A stretch of DNA of 62,594 nucleotides from CAZUMW01 sp964621615 (GTDB lineage Bacteria > Desulfobacterota > WTBG01 > CAIYCZ01 > CAIRTM01). Numbering within the stretch: the first letter of the stretch is position 1; each line of letters starts with the position of its first letter. Below are positions 50,383-58,424 of the stretch, one piece after another. The position numbers and the translations under genes are program-made. Under the pieces are notes generated by a model. It searched no databases, was not told the origin of the DNA, and saw only the letters and a list, made by a program, of their open reading frames with translations. Location: the NCBI GenBank assembly GCA_964621615.1, contig CAZUMW010000027.1, positions 1 to 62,594 of the forward strand, in the 5' to 3' direction.

Positions 50383-51040
50383 TCAGAGCAAGGAGTGGTC
50401 TACTATTGACCTTTGCGAAGCGCATTTTTCAATTTTATACATCCTCTTTCTTATTCTTTTATCCTGTGTCAGCACTTTCTGCATCCTGGCAACGACACTG
50501 CTGTATTGACTCATGTTGAATGCAGCACCGATTTCCAGCAGGGTTTTGCCGCTGTGTTTTCGTGCCAGGCATATTGCTGCATCGCGAGGTTCATTAATTA
50601 CCCCACGGCGTGAAAGCATAAGCGCTTCCGGCTCAGCCCCATATTCCTCCGCCACAACCTGCGTGACAAAATCAATCGGTAACGCCAGTATTCTGCTTTG
50701 CGGAACATGACGGTCACCGTGTTGTCTATAAAACCTTCTTCGTATCGGGTCAATAAATTCCTCCGTCCACAGGATTGCCGACATTTTGCCGGCGGCAAAG
50801 AACTTCATTATCAATAAGAATAGATTTGTAACGCCCCCGAAACAGTTGCCCGTCCTCGTGATATATTTTGTATGCCTCGGCGTGAAATTTCCAGCACATC
50901 GATATCCGTGCCGTAGTGCCCGGAAACTGCCGCTTTTATGTCCGCTATCGGCACCGTGAGTATTCTGTGTTGGGAAATATTCCGGCGATTCCGGCCCGTA
51001 CCGGATTTCTGTGGATATACTTCACCAATTCCAGCAAATA
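50383..51040 (-). pseudogene. rearranged fragments of two REP-type transposases
   Basis: No full frame exists. In minus-strand order, LELVKYIHRNPVRAGIAG (about 51034-50980, the catalytic-tyrosine region) comes first. After a frame change comes QHRILTVPIADIKAAVSG (about 50960-50890), followed by KIYHEDGQLFRGRYKSIL (about 50875-50820), which should precede the tyrosine region. Last is a 143-residue frame ending at 50383 with RILALPIDFVTQVV and a DnaA-type domain (LLEIGAAFNMSQYSSVVARM). The order shows two partial copies joined head to tail. No HUH part was found. Confidence 0.75.
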
Positions 51041-51052
51041 AGTATCGGCGCT

Positions 51053-51276
51053 TTAGGATTTTAGAAAGTCATCAACAGAAACACCGGCTTGTTTCAATAT
51101 GGCATGGAGAGTTCCTTCGGGAAGATCTCCGGGGTGATTTGGAATAGTTGTGTACCGATTGGTTGAAGGATTAAACCAGATTTCATGACTCCCCTTGCAT
51201 TGCGATCAAACTCAAAACCGAATTTTTTCAGATGTTTTGTTATGTCTCTGTAACGAAAGCCGGACAATCTGCCCAT
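51053..51276 (-). pseudogene. hicA: hicA-like toxin gene with a one-base frameshift
   Basis: The frame starts right after hicB as GFRYRDITKHLKKFGFEFDRNARG. A one-base loss in the CCCC run at 51191-51194 then shifts it; the family continuation SHEIWFNPSTNRYTTIPNH followed by PGDLPEGTLHAILKQAG is read in the next frame to a stop at 51053. With one base restored the gene would encode 74 residues, a normal HicA with the catalytic His in 'GSHxIW'. It is either a real inactivation or a sequencing error. Confidence 0.8.
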
Positions 51277-51507
51277 TCAGCAACCTATGACAAGCAGGGA
51301 GTCAAATTGATCAGAAACCTCGGGCAAAGGTACGGATCCATTTCGTTCAAGGCGGGCTTCGATTAATTTGCGTGCGACATCCCGGGTGATTTCAATTGTT
51401 TCAGCCACAGTCCTTCCTTGGGCGACGAGGCCTTGAATATCGGGGGAGGTGGCCAGATATTGACCCTCGGGAAGTTTTTCGACATGCAGTTTAATGATTT
51501 TTTCCAT
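51277..51507 (-). CDS. hicB: HicB-like antitoxin
   Basis: A 76-residue HicB-family protein: LPEGQYLATSPDIQGLVAQGRTVAETIE is the partial RNase H-like fold of these antitoxins (given here in part). AAAGAGGAAA lies upstream of the ATG. The gene order hicB then hicA is the less common one, with the toxin ATG immediately after the hicB TGA. If hicA is really broken, the antitoxin is an orphan. Confidence 0.82.
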   Translation of the reverse strand: MEKIIKLHVEKLPEGQYLATSPDIQGLVAQGRTVAETIEITRDVARKLIEARLERNGSVPLPEVSDQFDSLLVIGC

Positions 51508-51809
51508 GAGGTTTCCTCTTTATTCATTCTTAATTATAAAATATACCACATAGTGAAAACGGGAAAAATCAAAAAATTGTTTCACCATACCCTGTTTTCA
51601 GAATCGCTTTCTCGCATATGCCGGTGGCCGGTCAGTTCAAACCACAGGAGCAGCGACCCGTATAGATGCTTTGAGCAGTTTATTAAGCTGCATGTTATGT
51701 GTCTCCAGAAGCCTTCAGGCATGGCAGTCAGTATAACTTCAAAATTAATTTGCATCTGAAATAAAAACCGTCACAATAAAGGCATTACCCAACCGAAGAA
51801 GAGTCCATA
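51508..51809. other. 302-base intergenic region
   Basis: A/T-rich region between divergent hicB and the nuclease-like gene. It presumably contains promoters for both, but no match was good enough to place one. Confidence 0.45.
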
Positions 51810-52328
51810 ATGGACGGCAAAAAAGAATTCTATGCAAAAGTAGAAGAGTCCCTTTTCTTTGCGGGCTACATCTACTTTGACGGCGATCGGGACATCAAGG
51901 GCAAAACGCGTGCACACTCCCGAAAACCCGACTACATCGCCATACAGTACGGCATTCTGATAATCGGCGAGATCAAGTCCCCTGCCGAGGGGCCGGAGTC
52001 TTCAAGTTGGCGCACGGTTCAGCCCGGGGACAGCACGCAGTTCGCATCCGTGCGCAGCAATGTTGATGGCCGCGAAAAAAGCGGCGCCCTGCCTAAATGT
52101 GTCGGCGGCCATGAAATCATTATCCGGGGCCAGATCCCCGACTACGTTGAAAATATCGGAAAAACCTTTATCCTGCCCGACGGCGCTAATTTGTACCGCG
52201 GGATTCGACGGGGATACTCAGTACCAACCGGGCGGGCGGCAGATGTGCAAACAGCTATAAGCAACTGCCGCATCCATATCCTGAAAACAATCGATACCGG
52301 CAACGGCGCAACAACGTTTATCTTCTAA
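51810..52328 (+). CDS. small protein with PD-(D/E)xK nuclease-like motif
   Basis: A 172-residue soluble protein. SRKPDYIAIQYGILIIGEIKSP matches the core of PD-(D/E)xK phosphodiesterases (Asp in PDY, then hydrophobic strand and Glu-x-Lys in EIK; shown in part). A conserved-looking QFASVR helix follows. There is no recognisable DNA-binding domain or methylase partner. It lies beside toxin-antitoxin modules and transposase debris, so a defence or mobile-element origin is plausible. The fold assignment rests on one motif and is tentative. Confidence 0.6.
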   Translation: MDGKKEFYAKVEESLFFAGYIYFDGDRDIKGKTRAHSRKPDYIAIQYGILIIGEIKSPAEGPESSSWRTVQPGDSTQFASVRSNVDGREKSGALPKCVGGHEIIIRGQIPDYVENIGKTFILPDGANLYRGIRRGYSVPTGRAADVQTAISNCRIHILKTIDTGNGATTFIF

Positions 52329-52396
52329 AACCCCACGGATTGCCGGAAGGCTGTATCTTTGTGGTTTGATTCTTTTCCACAGATTTTTCAGCACTC

Positions 52397-54154
52397 TCAC
52401 TGCTTAAGCCGTATGGCCGCACCGGACACCGTATCGTTTCGCGATTCGATGTATACATAATACACGCCCGCCGGCGCATCCGTCTCGATCGACAGCAGCC
52501 CGATCAGGATGTTGCCGACGGCAAAGGAGGCGATTTCAGTCATGTCCTCATCACCATCCGGCCCTGCAAACCGAACGGTGCGCGACAGCGACCGGCCGAT
52601 GCTCATGCCCCGCGAGCAGCCATCCCCTTCAAGGTTTATAAAAAAGATCGCCCCGCCGTCGCGTATGTTTATTTCCTGAGGAAACAGAAACCCGATCCGG
52701 CAGTCAACGCCGCAGTTCTCATCAAACTCGCCGTTGCAGTTATTGTCCTTGCCGTCATCGCACACCTCTTCCATGGAGGGGTTAATGTCCGGGTCGTGAT
52801 CATCGCAGTCAACCTGCCCGCAGTCGCCGCCCTCGGCATAATAGGTGTCGTTGTCGGAGTCGGTGCAGGAAAGATCATCCAAAACAGTGGTTGTTGAAGT
52901 ATCGCCGCCGATGGTTGTGGTTGTCTGCGGCTGAGCCGACGTGGTGGTTGAGGAGGTTACCGCTGCAGTGGTTGTCGTGGTTTGCGGGCCTGTGGTGGTG
53001 GACGTGGTTTCCCCGGAAACGGTTGTGGTAGAGCTTGTAGTCTCTGCCCCGCCCGAGCCGGCCGTTGTTGTCGAGGTTGTGGTTGCGCCTGAGATCGTCG
53101 AGGTGGTGGACGATGAGCTGATCGTGCTGGTAGAGGATGAGGTGGTGATAAAATCAGACAAAAGCCGATATGAAACCCCGCTGTTGTCTCCCACAAACAC
53201 TTTTTCGCTGTCATACACGATCACGTCATGGGCATAATAGCTGTACAGCTCCCCGTATTCGAAAAAGGTAAAAGACGGCGACGTGATATCGGGAGCATAA
53301 TAGACCCCTGTTTTGCCTGTTGCAAACAGGCTGCCCGAATCGATATACATGCCCTGACGGGTGTCTCCGCTTCCGAGAGAGTATTGCTCAAATGTGCTCA
53401 GGTCATTGCTCAGCCAGACGTTTGCTTCGTTTGACTCGATGACCGCAAGCGTTCCGCTTCCGTATTTCAATTCGCTCAGATGACTGGTCGTTATCTCAAC
53501 GCCGCTCCAGGTTGCACCGCCGTCAGTGGTTTTATAGAAATTGCCGATGTCCTCTTCGCTCCACAGGTCGGCCCTGTTTGCCGTTGCGGTGACAAATCCG
53601 GTGGAATCATCGATAAACAAAACATCTTTTGCTTCAAGCGCGGTAATGTACTGAAAGGACCAGGTATCGCCCCCGTCATCTGATTTCTGGAGGCCGTTGT
53701 GCTGTGCAGCATAGATGCTGTCTCCGCGAACGCATAAGCCGTTTATTCGCACGCCGGATGGAATGCCCGTGTCGGTGTCGCGATGGGTGTTTTCACACAG
53801 CGTTTCCCATGTGCCGCCTCCGTCGGCAGAACGCAGCACAAACCCGTAATCGATGTAATTGTCACGCGCCCCGCCGCACACGTACACCGTGCTTTCAGAC
53901 ACCGCAACCACATCTGAAAGCCAGGTGTTTGAGTAGGGCAGACCGGTGTCATGCTCCGTCCACGTCTGACCGCCGTCCGTCGATTTCACTACCGCCGCAC
54001 CGGCGCCGACCGCATAGATTGCACTGCCGGCTGTATCGAGCGCATATATCTGATGGCCGTCATATGCCTGCGTTGCGGTGCCGGCGGACGCAGGCGCCGG
54101 GAGCAGCGATATGATGAGCAGAAACACTGAGAATATGGATAATATGGTTCGCAT
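52397..54154 (-). CDS. secreted or surface BNR/Ycf48-like protein with Thr-rich linker and MopE-type metal motif
   Basis: A 585-residue protein with a clear signal peptide. Residues about 30-335 contain beta-propeller repeats with STDGGQTWTEHD, SADGGGTWE and TTDGGATWS. A Thr/Ser-only linker of about 80 residues follows. Then DSDNDTYYAEGGDCGQVDCDD ... DNNCNGEFDENC (given in part) is the putative metal-binding repeat seen in MopE and myxobacterial surface proteins. A final 100-residue beta domain (FLFPQEINIRDGG) ends the chain. It is probably exported and could be a type II secretion substrate. AGAGGAGG lies upstream. Confidence 0.8.
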   Translation of the reverse strand: MRTILSIFSVFLLIISLLPAPASAGTATQAYDGHQIYALDTAGSAIYAVGAGAAVVKSTDGGQTWTEHDTGLPYSNTWLSDVVAVSESTVYVCGGARDNYIDYGFVLRSADGGGTWETLCENTHRDTDTGIPSGVRINGLCVRGDSIYAAQHNGLQKSDDGGDTWSFQYITALEAKDVLFIDDSTGFVTATANRADLWSEEDIGNFYKTTDGGATWSGVEITTSHLSELKYGSGTLAVIESNEANVWLSNDLSTFEQYSLGSGDTRQGMYIDSGSLFATGKTGVYYAPDITSPSFTFFEYGELYSYYAHDVIVYDSEKVFVGDNSGVSYRLLSDFITTSSSTSTISSSSTTSTISGATTTSTTTAGSGGAETTSSTTTVSGETTSTTTGPQTTTTTAAVTSSTTTSAQPQTTTTIGGDTSTTTVLDDLSCTDSDNDTYYAEGGDCGQVDCDDHDPDINPSMEEVCDDGKDNNCNGEFDENCGVDCRIGFLFPQEINIRDGGAIFFINLEGDGCSRGMSIGRSLSRTVRFAGPDGDEDMTEIASFAVGNILIGLLSIETDAPAGVYYVYIESRNDTVSGAAIRLKQ

Positions 54155-54226
54155 GGCAATGCCTCCTCTGCGGCGTAAGGATATGTTTTTAATGATCGTT
54201 GAATATGAAATAAAAAAAGCTTTTTT

Positions 54227-54625
54227 TCAGGAAATCCCGATTCGCTTGTCATCGATGACGCCCTCTTTGCACTTGGGGCATGTTTTGCCCGTCATCCGGT
54301 GAACGCTTTCAATGTTTTCGCTTTTACAGACCGGACAGTGAAGCGGCTTGTCGGAGGCCAGCTGAAACACGTTGCAGCAGAAAAGGCACACATATGTGGT
54401 GTATACCCCGATTCGCCCTTCATCAATGAGCTCCTCCATGGTTTTGCCGCCTGATTTTTCGGATAGATCGCCTGCGGGCGGGTCGGGCAGGGGGATTTTT
54501 TTGTCGCCCAGGCTCAGCAGCTTTCTCAGAAAGCCGCCCGGCCTGGTAAAGTAGGTTGCGGATCCGTTTCCCTGCAGCAGGGTGAATCCACAATTGGTGC
54601 AAAAAATTTTTTTCAGAATAGACAT
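54227..54625 (-). CDS. zinc-ribbon protein of unknown function
   Basis: A 132-residue protein with three Cys pairs: FCTNCGF at the N-terminus, CLFCCN in the middle, and CPVCKSENI and CPKCKEG near the C-terminus, arranged as two probable zinc ribbons. No membrane helix is evident. It follows the surface-protein gene on the same strand by 72 bases upstream. Family not recognised. Confidence 0.65.
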   Translation of the reverse strand: MSILKKIFCTNCGFTLLQGNGSATYFTRPGGFLRKLLSLGDKKIPLPDPPAGDLSEKSGGKTMEELIDEGRIGVYTTYVCLFCCNVFQLASDKPLHCPVCKSENIESVHRMTGKTCPKCKEGVIDDKRIGIS

Positions 54626-54738
54626 GAGATCCCCATACTGTGACTACAAAATTTTATCGATATTATCAGGGTAATTCTTTAATGAAAAATAAAAATAAAT
54701 CAAATTTTGACCATTAATAATACCATATTATACAATTA

Positions 54739-54753
54739 TGACAGCCGCTGACC
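54739..54753. promoter_or_regulatory. possible third, degenerate copy of the WYL-associated palindrome
   Basis: TGACAGCCGCTGACC matches the complement form of the 55095-55109 palindrome at 13 of 15 positions. It is not in front of a clearly identified start. It could be a weak operator or chance. Confidence 0.3.
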
Positions 54754-54844
54754 TTTGCCCCTGCAGTTTTTTTCGAAATTTTAAGCTGCACAATCGGTAA
54801 CCGGCACAATGTTTATGACGCTGGCAAATTATCTCCTGCCTGCA

Positions 54845-55030
54845 TTACATTCTCTGATCTGCTGAAAGAAGATTTGAGTGAGACGGCTTGTATGCACCAG
54901 CTGAGGATCTCCGTGCAAACCCAGCCTGCCCAAGCAGCCGCAGCGAAGCAAACAGCAGACAGAAAAACAGCGCCGGCACAATATCGTGAATCGGAGCGAA
55001 TACCGCAAAAACAATCAGTATGGTTTTCAT
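54845..55030 (-). CDS. small hydrophobic protein (possible)
   Basis: A 61-residue frame with AAGGACG before the ATG and a hydrophobic N-terminus (ILIVFAVFAPIHDIVPALFFCLLF). The tail after about residue 38 looks less natural than the tail in the neighbouring frame (GLHGDPQLVHTSRLTQIF), so a frameshift near 54920 is possible. No family recognised. Confidence 0.4.
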   Translation of the reverse strand: MKTILIVFAVFAPIHDIVPALFFCLLFASLRLLGQAGFARRSSAGAYKPSHSNLLSADQRM

Positions 55031-55094
55031 ATATGTGCGTCCTTTTTTGAAACGTGTTAAATTGGTTTTGAGTGTAGAGTGTAGAAGGGGGAGG

Positions 55095-55109
55095 TGTCAG
55101 CGGCTGACA
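55095..55109 (+). promoter_or_regulatory. 15-bp palindromic operator with downstream -10-like box
   Basis: TGTCAGC-G-GCTGACA is a perfect 7-1-7 inverted repeat, followed after about 10 bases by ATGCTATATTTT. The same arrangement occurs before the WYL regulator gene at 56898. The downstream gene starts at 55153 with AAAGGAGG 9 bases before its ATG. It is probably the binding site of that regulator. Confidence 0.6.
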
Positions 55110-55152
55110 TTTGGGGATGCTATATTTTATTTATGAAAGGAGGTTAGCGGGT

Positions 55153-55398
55153 ATGAAGCTCATATGTGCAGCAGCGGTGTTTGGTGTCATGGGCATCGAT
55201 GCGCTGACGGGCGGGCATCTTGGCCTGAAAAACGGGTTTCTGTGTCTGCTCAAAAGCAGAGAAACGCGGCCGGTTATTATTGCAGGGATGGTGTCTTTGG
55301 TGCTGCTTGCTGTTTTGCTGCTCAGCGGGTTTGTGAGCTTTGCAGACATTCTTGAGCTGGAGCGGCTTGAAATGCAGATGTGCCCCTATTGCATGTAG
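55153..55398 (+). CDS. small membrane protein ending in CPYC
   Basis: An 81-residue protein from the ATG at 55153, chosen for its AAAGGAGG site. Two hydrophobic stretches (about residues 3-18 and 40-60) suggest one or two membrane passes. The extreme C-terminus reads MCPYCM, a CxxC of the glutaredoxin type but outside any thioredoxin fold. I recognise no family. It is the first gene after the palindromic operator, and the next gene follows after 35 bases. Confidence 0.6.
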   Translation: MKLICAAAVFGVMGIDALTGGHLGLKNGFLCLLKSRETRPVIIAGMVSLVLLAVLLLSGFVSFADILELERLEMQMCPYCM

Positions 55399-55433
55399 GC
55401 GGGCTGCCGCTTATCCCGGGGGAGGCTTTTCGT

Positions 55434-55853
55434 ATGTCATGGGACCTGTTTTTATATGAGCTGTGGGATGCTTTGCTGTTTCCGGTTGAGCTGTGTAAAA
55501 AAATCCTGCTTTTTGCAAACGATGTTCTTCGCGATGCTGTCTGGGAGCTTGCCGAACTGCAGTACAATGAGGGCACCTGGTATTATCCCGCGCTGAATGC
55601 GCCGATCCGCTTTGTGTTTGAGGTGCTGTTCGGCCTGCGGCTGCTTGCCGTGAAAGCACATTGCCTGCTTGAGCCGCAGCTGCAGGCAGAGATTCTGCGG
55701 GAGCATGCAGCGCTTGACCTTGAATATCTGACCGGCGATATGCCCTATGAGCAGTATCTGCAGGAAGTGGATCTCATAAACACGCGCCTTGAGCGCTACA
55801 TTGCAGAGCTGGAGCAGGATCTCGAGGAGATGACCCGGCTGACCAATGAGTGA
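55434..55853 (+). CDS. helical protein, weakly GvpG-like at its C-terminus
   Basis: A 139-residue protein from 55434 with GGGGGAGG 8 bases upstream. The N-terminus is amphipathic and aromatic (LFLYELWDALLFPVELCKKI). The C-terminal 60 residues (AALDLEYLTGDMPYEQYLQEV) resemble the 'L..L...GdI.eeef' helical hairpin of GvpG and SHOCT-type proteins. No other gas-vesicle gene is present, so this is likely only a structural resemblance. It is cotranscribed with the preceding small membrane protein and shares its operator. Confidence 0.55.
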   Translation: MSWDLFLYELWDALLFPVELCKKILLFANDVLRDAVWELAELQYNEGTWYYPALNAPIRFVFEVLFGLRLLAVKAHCLLEPQLQAEILREHAALDLEYLTGDMPYEQYLQEVDLINTRLERYIAELEQDLEEMTRLTNE

Positions 55854-55891
55854 CGGGGATTATTAAAGAAACACTTTGCAGCCTGGATGGC

Positions 55892-55912
55892 CCGGATAAA
55901 CCGGGCCATGAC
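55892..55912 (+). repeat. REP-like palindrome, copy 3
   Basis: GGCCCGG-ATAAA-CCGGGCC forms a hairpin, and CCGGATAAACCGGGCCATGA followed by C matches the copies at 48693 and 48805 (minus strand). It lies after the stop of the 139-residue gene. Confidence 0.6.
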
Positions 55913-56057
55913 AGATCGCTGACACAGCGTTCACGCAGGGCTGTGACGGAAAAGATAATAAAGGCAGCTGATTTAAATCCCCGCAGCAGCGTGAGCTGTG
56001 ACCGTTTCATGGGTGCAGTTGTATGTATGCGACGCGGCAGCTCTGCGCGGGCATCCA

Positions 56058-56462
56058 TCACAAAGCCGTTTCGTCCTCGACCCCCTTCCACCGGGCATAC
56101 TTTTTCAGATCGCTGCCGGCGGCCTTCCACACCAGCGCACACACCGCAGCATCGTCCAGAAAGCCCACGACCGGGATGATGTCCGGCACCAGATCAAGCG
56201 GGTTCAGCAGATAGAAAACTGCAAACACAACCGAGGCGATTATCGTCCAGGGAACCGCGCTGTAGGCGCCTTCCCAGTAGTCGCGGACCATCATCATGAA
56301 CAGACGCATGCGGCTGATAAAGCGCTTCATTTTCTCGTCCCCGCCGAGCTTTTCAAACGTGCGGTCAAGCTCATCTGCACGGTCGATTACCCGGCCGACA
56401 TCGGCGTCGGTGATTCTTGCCGATTCTTTTCTGATATAGCTGTCTGTAATTTTTTTGTCCAT
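56058..56462 (-). CDS. YkvA/DUF1232 family membrane protein
   Basis: 134 residues from the ATG at 56462, with GGGAGGG 7 bases upstream. The DUF1232 motif is plain: LLNPLDLVPDIIPVVGFLDDAAVCALVW at about residues 85-112 (given in part), a hydrophobic hairpin with a central Pro-Asp. The N-terminal half is charged and helical. The function of the family is not known; it is linked to the inner membrane. The SemiSWEET gene lies 15 bases upstream on the same strand. Confidence 0.88.
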   Translation of the reverse strand: MDKKITDSYIRKESARITDADVGRVIDRADELDRTFEKLGGDEKMKRFISRMRLFMMMVRDYWEGAYSAVPWTIIASVVFAVFYLLNPLDLVPDIIPVVGFLDDAAVCALVWKAAGSDLKKYARWKGVEDETAL

Positions 56463-56477
56463 AGCCAATCCCTCCCT

Positions 56478-56741
56478 TCATTTTTTTTGCCTGTTTCGAA
56501 ACACGAACCATAAAACAATCAAAAGCCCTGTTGTGAGCAGGGAAAGGGTGTTGCCGAAAACAAAAACCGCATCGCGTATGTGAAGCGCATATACCTGCAG
56601 TAGCCCGAGGCCGGTAAACAGCGCGGCCAGATAGGACAGGCTGAGATCGCCGCATTTTTTCGTGCGGCAGGTTTTTACCACCTGCGGTATGGCGCTGCTG
56701 CACAGAATGAGCACCCCTGCGGTGCCGATCAGCTCAAACAA
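56478..56741 (-). CDS. SemiSWEET-type (PQ-loop) transporter
   Basis: An 87-residue protein when started at TTG 56741, which has GGGGGAGG 7 bases upstream and gives a normal SemiSWEET length; the frame extends to 56873. Three helices are present with the PQ-loop motif SSAIPQVVKTCRTK in the first, a central helix (LSYLAALFTGLGLLQVYAL) and a third (NTLSLLTTGLLIVLWF). Dimers of such proteins transport sugars. It forms a small unit with the DUF1232 gene. Confidence 0.8.
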   Translation of the reverse strand: MFELIGTAGVLILCSSAIPQVVKTCRTKKCGDLSLSYLAALFTGLGLLQVYALHIRDAVFVFGNTLSLLTTGLLIVLWFVFRNRQKK

Positions 56742-56897
56742 TGGGCTGCCTCCCCCGGTTACGGAAAATAAATACAAAATTATGGGTGAATAGCACAATG
56801 CGGAAAAAGTCATTCGTGTTCCCGCAAAGGGCAACCGCTGCAAGCCTCCCGGCAGAGCCGGAAGGCTGCCCATGATTATGATTGTATACGCTCAAAA

Positions 56898-56938
56898 TGT
56901 CAGCCGTTGACATGTTTTGCATGCTATAGTATTTTTCA
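56898..56938 (+). promoter_or_regulatory. palindromic operator-promoter of the WYL regulator gene
   Basis: TGTCAGC-C-GTTGACA (56898-56912) is a 7-1-7 inverted repeat with one mismatch. Its right arm contains TTGACA (56907-56912), followed after 17 bases by TATTTT (56930-56935). The gene start is at 56974. The palindrome overlaps the -35 box, so binding should repress the gene. It matches the operator at 55095-55109. Confidence 0.65.
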
Positions 56939-56973
56939 GGAAAAATGAGAGATGCAGGAGAACGGGGGCGGAA

Positions 56974-58029
56974 GTGAAAACAACAAAGCGCCCGGCAGGC
57001 GCCGCACGAAACGCAACCTATCCGGCGGCAACGCGCATGGCGGACCTGATGCTGACGCTGTCGCGCTCATGGTCTGCCGTGCCCCTGGAGCGCCTATGCG
57101 ATGAGCTCGGCGTATCGGAGCGCACCGCCCGGCGCTACCGCAAGGCCATTGACGAATACTTTAAAGACAAGCTGGGCTATGAAGCCCGGGAGCGCTTCCG
57201 TCTGATCGAATCGGTGCGGGACGGCGAAAGGGAAAAGTGGTTTCTCAGCACGCCGGAGGAGCTTGAGGGAAACGCCTTTCAGCGGCTGCTGTCGGTGTAT
57301 GTGTCGATGGTGCTGCTCAGGTCGATCGAGTCGCCGGTGCTGCAGGAGGGCATTAACGAGCTGTGGAATATTGCCGCGGGCAGTCTCGAGTCAAAGGACA
57401 GGGGAAAGCTTGCCCATTTTGACCGCAAGTTCCGCTGCACCGGATTCGGCACAAAAAGCTGCACCGGAAACAGCGCAGCACTTGAGGATATCATAAACGG
57501 CATCATTCACCAGCGAAGGCTCCAGATTGTGCATGCCTCACAGTCCCGCAAAAAAGATGCGGTGCACATCCTGCGCCCTTACACCCTGCTTCTGCACCGG
57601 GCCAGCCTGTACCTTCACGCCTATGATGAGTCCCATTACCAGGTGCGAACCTTTGCAATTGACCGGATAACGGATGTGCTGCTCAGGGATGAAACCTTCC
57701 GCTACCCGGCAGCCTACGACCCGGACGCGCTGCTTCAGGGCTCTTTCGGCATTTTTGAGCAGCCCGATGCCGCGCCCTTTACGCTGCGGGTTCGGTTTGC
57801 AGAAGCCCTGCGCGAATATGTTACCGCCAGAACCTGGCACCCGCGGCAGCGGTTTTCAGACTGCGCCGGCGGCGGATTCGTTATGGAGGCCCGCATCACC
57901 AATGTTCATGAGTTTGTTCCCTGGGTGCTGCAGTTCGGAAGCGATGCCGAGGTGATCGAGCCGGCTGCGGTACGGGAGCGTGTCATGCAGGAGCTTCGCA
58001 CGGCTCTTGCCGCCTATGAGGAAGGATAG
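56974..58029 (+). CDS. HTH and WYL-domain transcriptional regulator
   Basis: 351 residues from a GTG at 56974, chosen because it lies downstream of the promoter; the longer frame begins inside it. The N-terminal winged helix (about 20-75) contains PLERLCDELGVSERTARRYRKAI. The middle domain is helical, and a WYL-type ligand-binding domain follows (HILRPYTLLLHRASLYLHAYDE, FAIDRITDV), ending in the WCX-like extension (LRVRFAEALREYV). Such proteins act as nucleotide-sensing repressors or activators, often near defence or stress genes. The palindrome in its promoter suggests autoregulation. Confidence 0.85.
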   Translation: MKTTKRPAGAARNATYPAATRMADLMLTLSRSWSAVPLERLCDELGVSERTARRYRKAIDEYFKDKLGYEARERFRLIESVRDGEREKWFLSTPEELEGNAFQRLLSVYVSMVLLRSIESPVLQEGINELWNIAAGSLESKDRGKLAHFDRKFRCTGFGTKSCTGNSAALEDIINGIIHQRRLQIVHASQSRKKDAVHILRPYTLLLHRASLYLHAYDESHYQVRTFAIDRITDVLLRDETFRYPAAYDPDALLQGSFGIFEQPDAAPFTLRVRFAEALREYVTARTWHPRQRFSDCAGGGFVMEARITNVHEFVPWVLQFGSDAEVIEPAAVRERVMQELRTALAAYEEG

Positions 58030-58176
58030 CAATGCTTATCCTGTACGCGGTAAAGCCCGTCTCTTTCTTTTCGAATTTCATCGGTAATGTTGCTCCGGTT
58101 TCTCCCCTGCAGACGCGCGCGTCAGGATCTGCTTCTTTTGAGCATACCTGATTTATGAAGATTCCCCCCCCGCCCC

Positions 58177-58250
58177 AGCCGGCTTTTGCTCAATAATTTA
58201 TTTTGGACACGTTTTAAATATTTTGTTTCATTATAATAGTTTATCAGGGA
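58177..58250 (+). repeat. dispersed TTTTGGACAC repeat, copy 2
   Basis: CCGGCTTTTGCTCAAT, then TTTATTTTGGACACGTTT, matches the minus strand of 32513-32600, with similarity continuing past GTTT. The left part differs by a short indel. No transposase gene is attached. Confidence 0.55.
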
Positions 58251-58424
58251 TAGCCAAGCGCAGCTATACCATGGACCGGGTATCACGTGCGGGAAGAAAA
58301 AAAACATGCCGGATTCCGGTTTCCTCGGGGATGACAAACCGGGGCATCCTTTTGCTGCATTCCTTCAAAATGACAACAGCGCTCGTGCGGCACAGCCGCC
58401 TGAGATCGGGCAATAACTGCTTGC

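Noticed and set aside
54739..54753. Treating this site as a confirmed third WYL operator
   Set aside because: It has two mismatches and no clear gene start beside it; kept only as a possibility.
55434..55853. Gas-vesicle protein GvpG
   Set aside because: Only the C-terminal helical pattern resembles GvpG; no other gvp gene is in the window.
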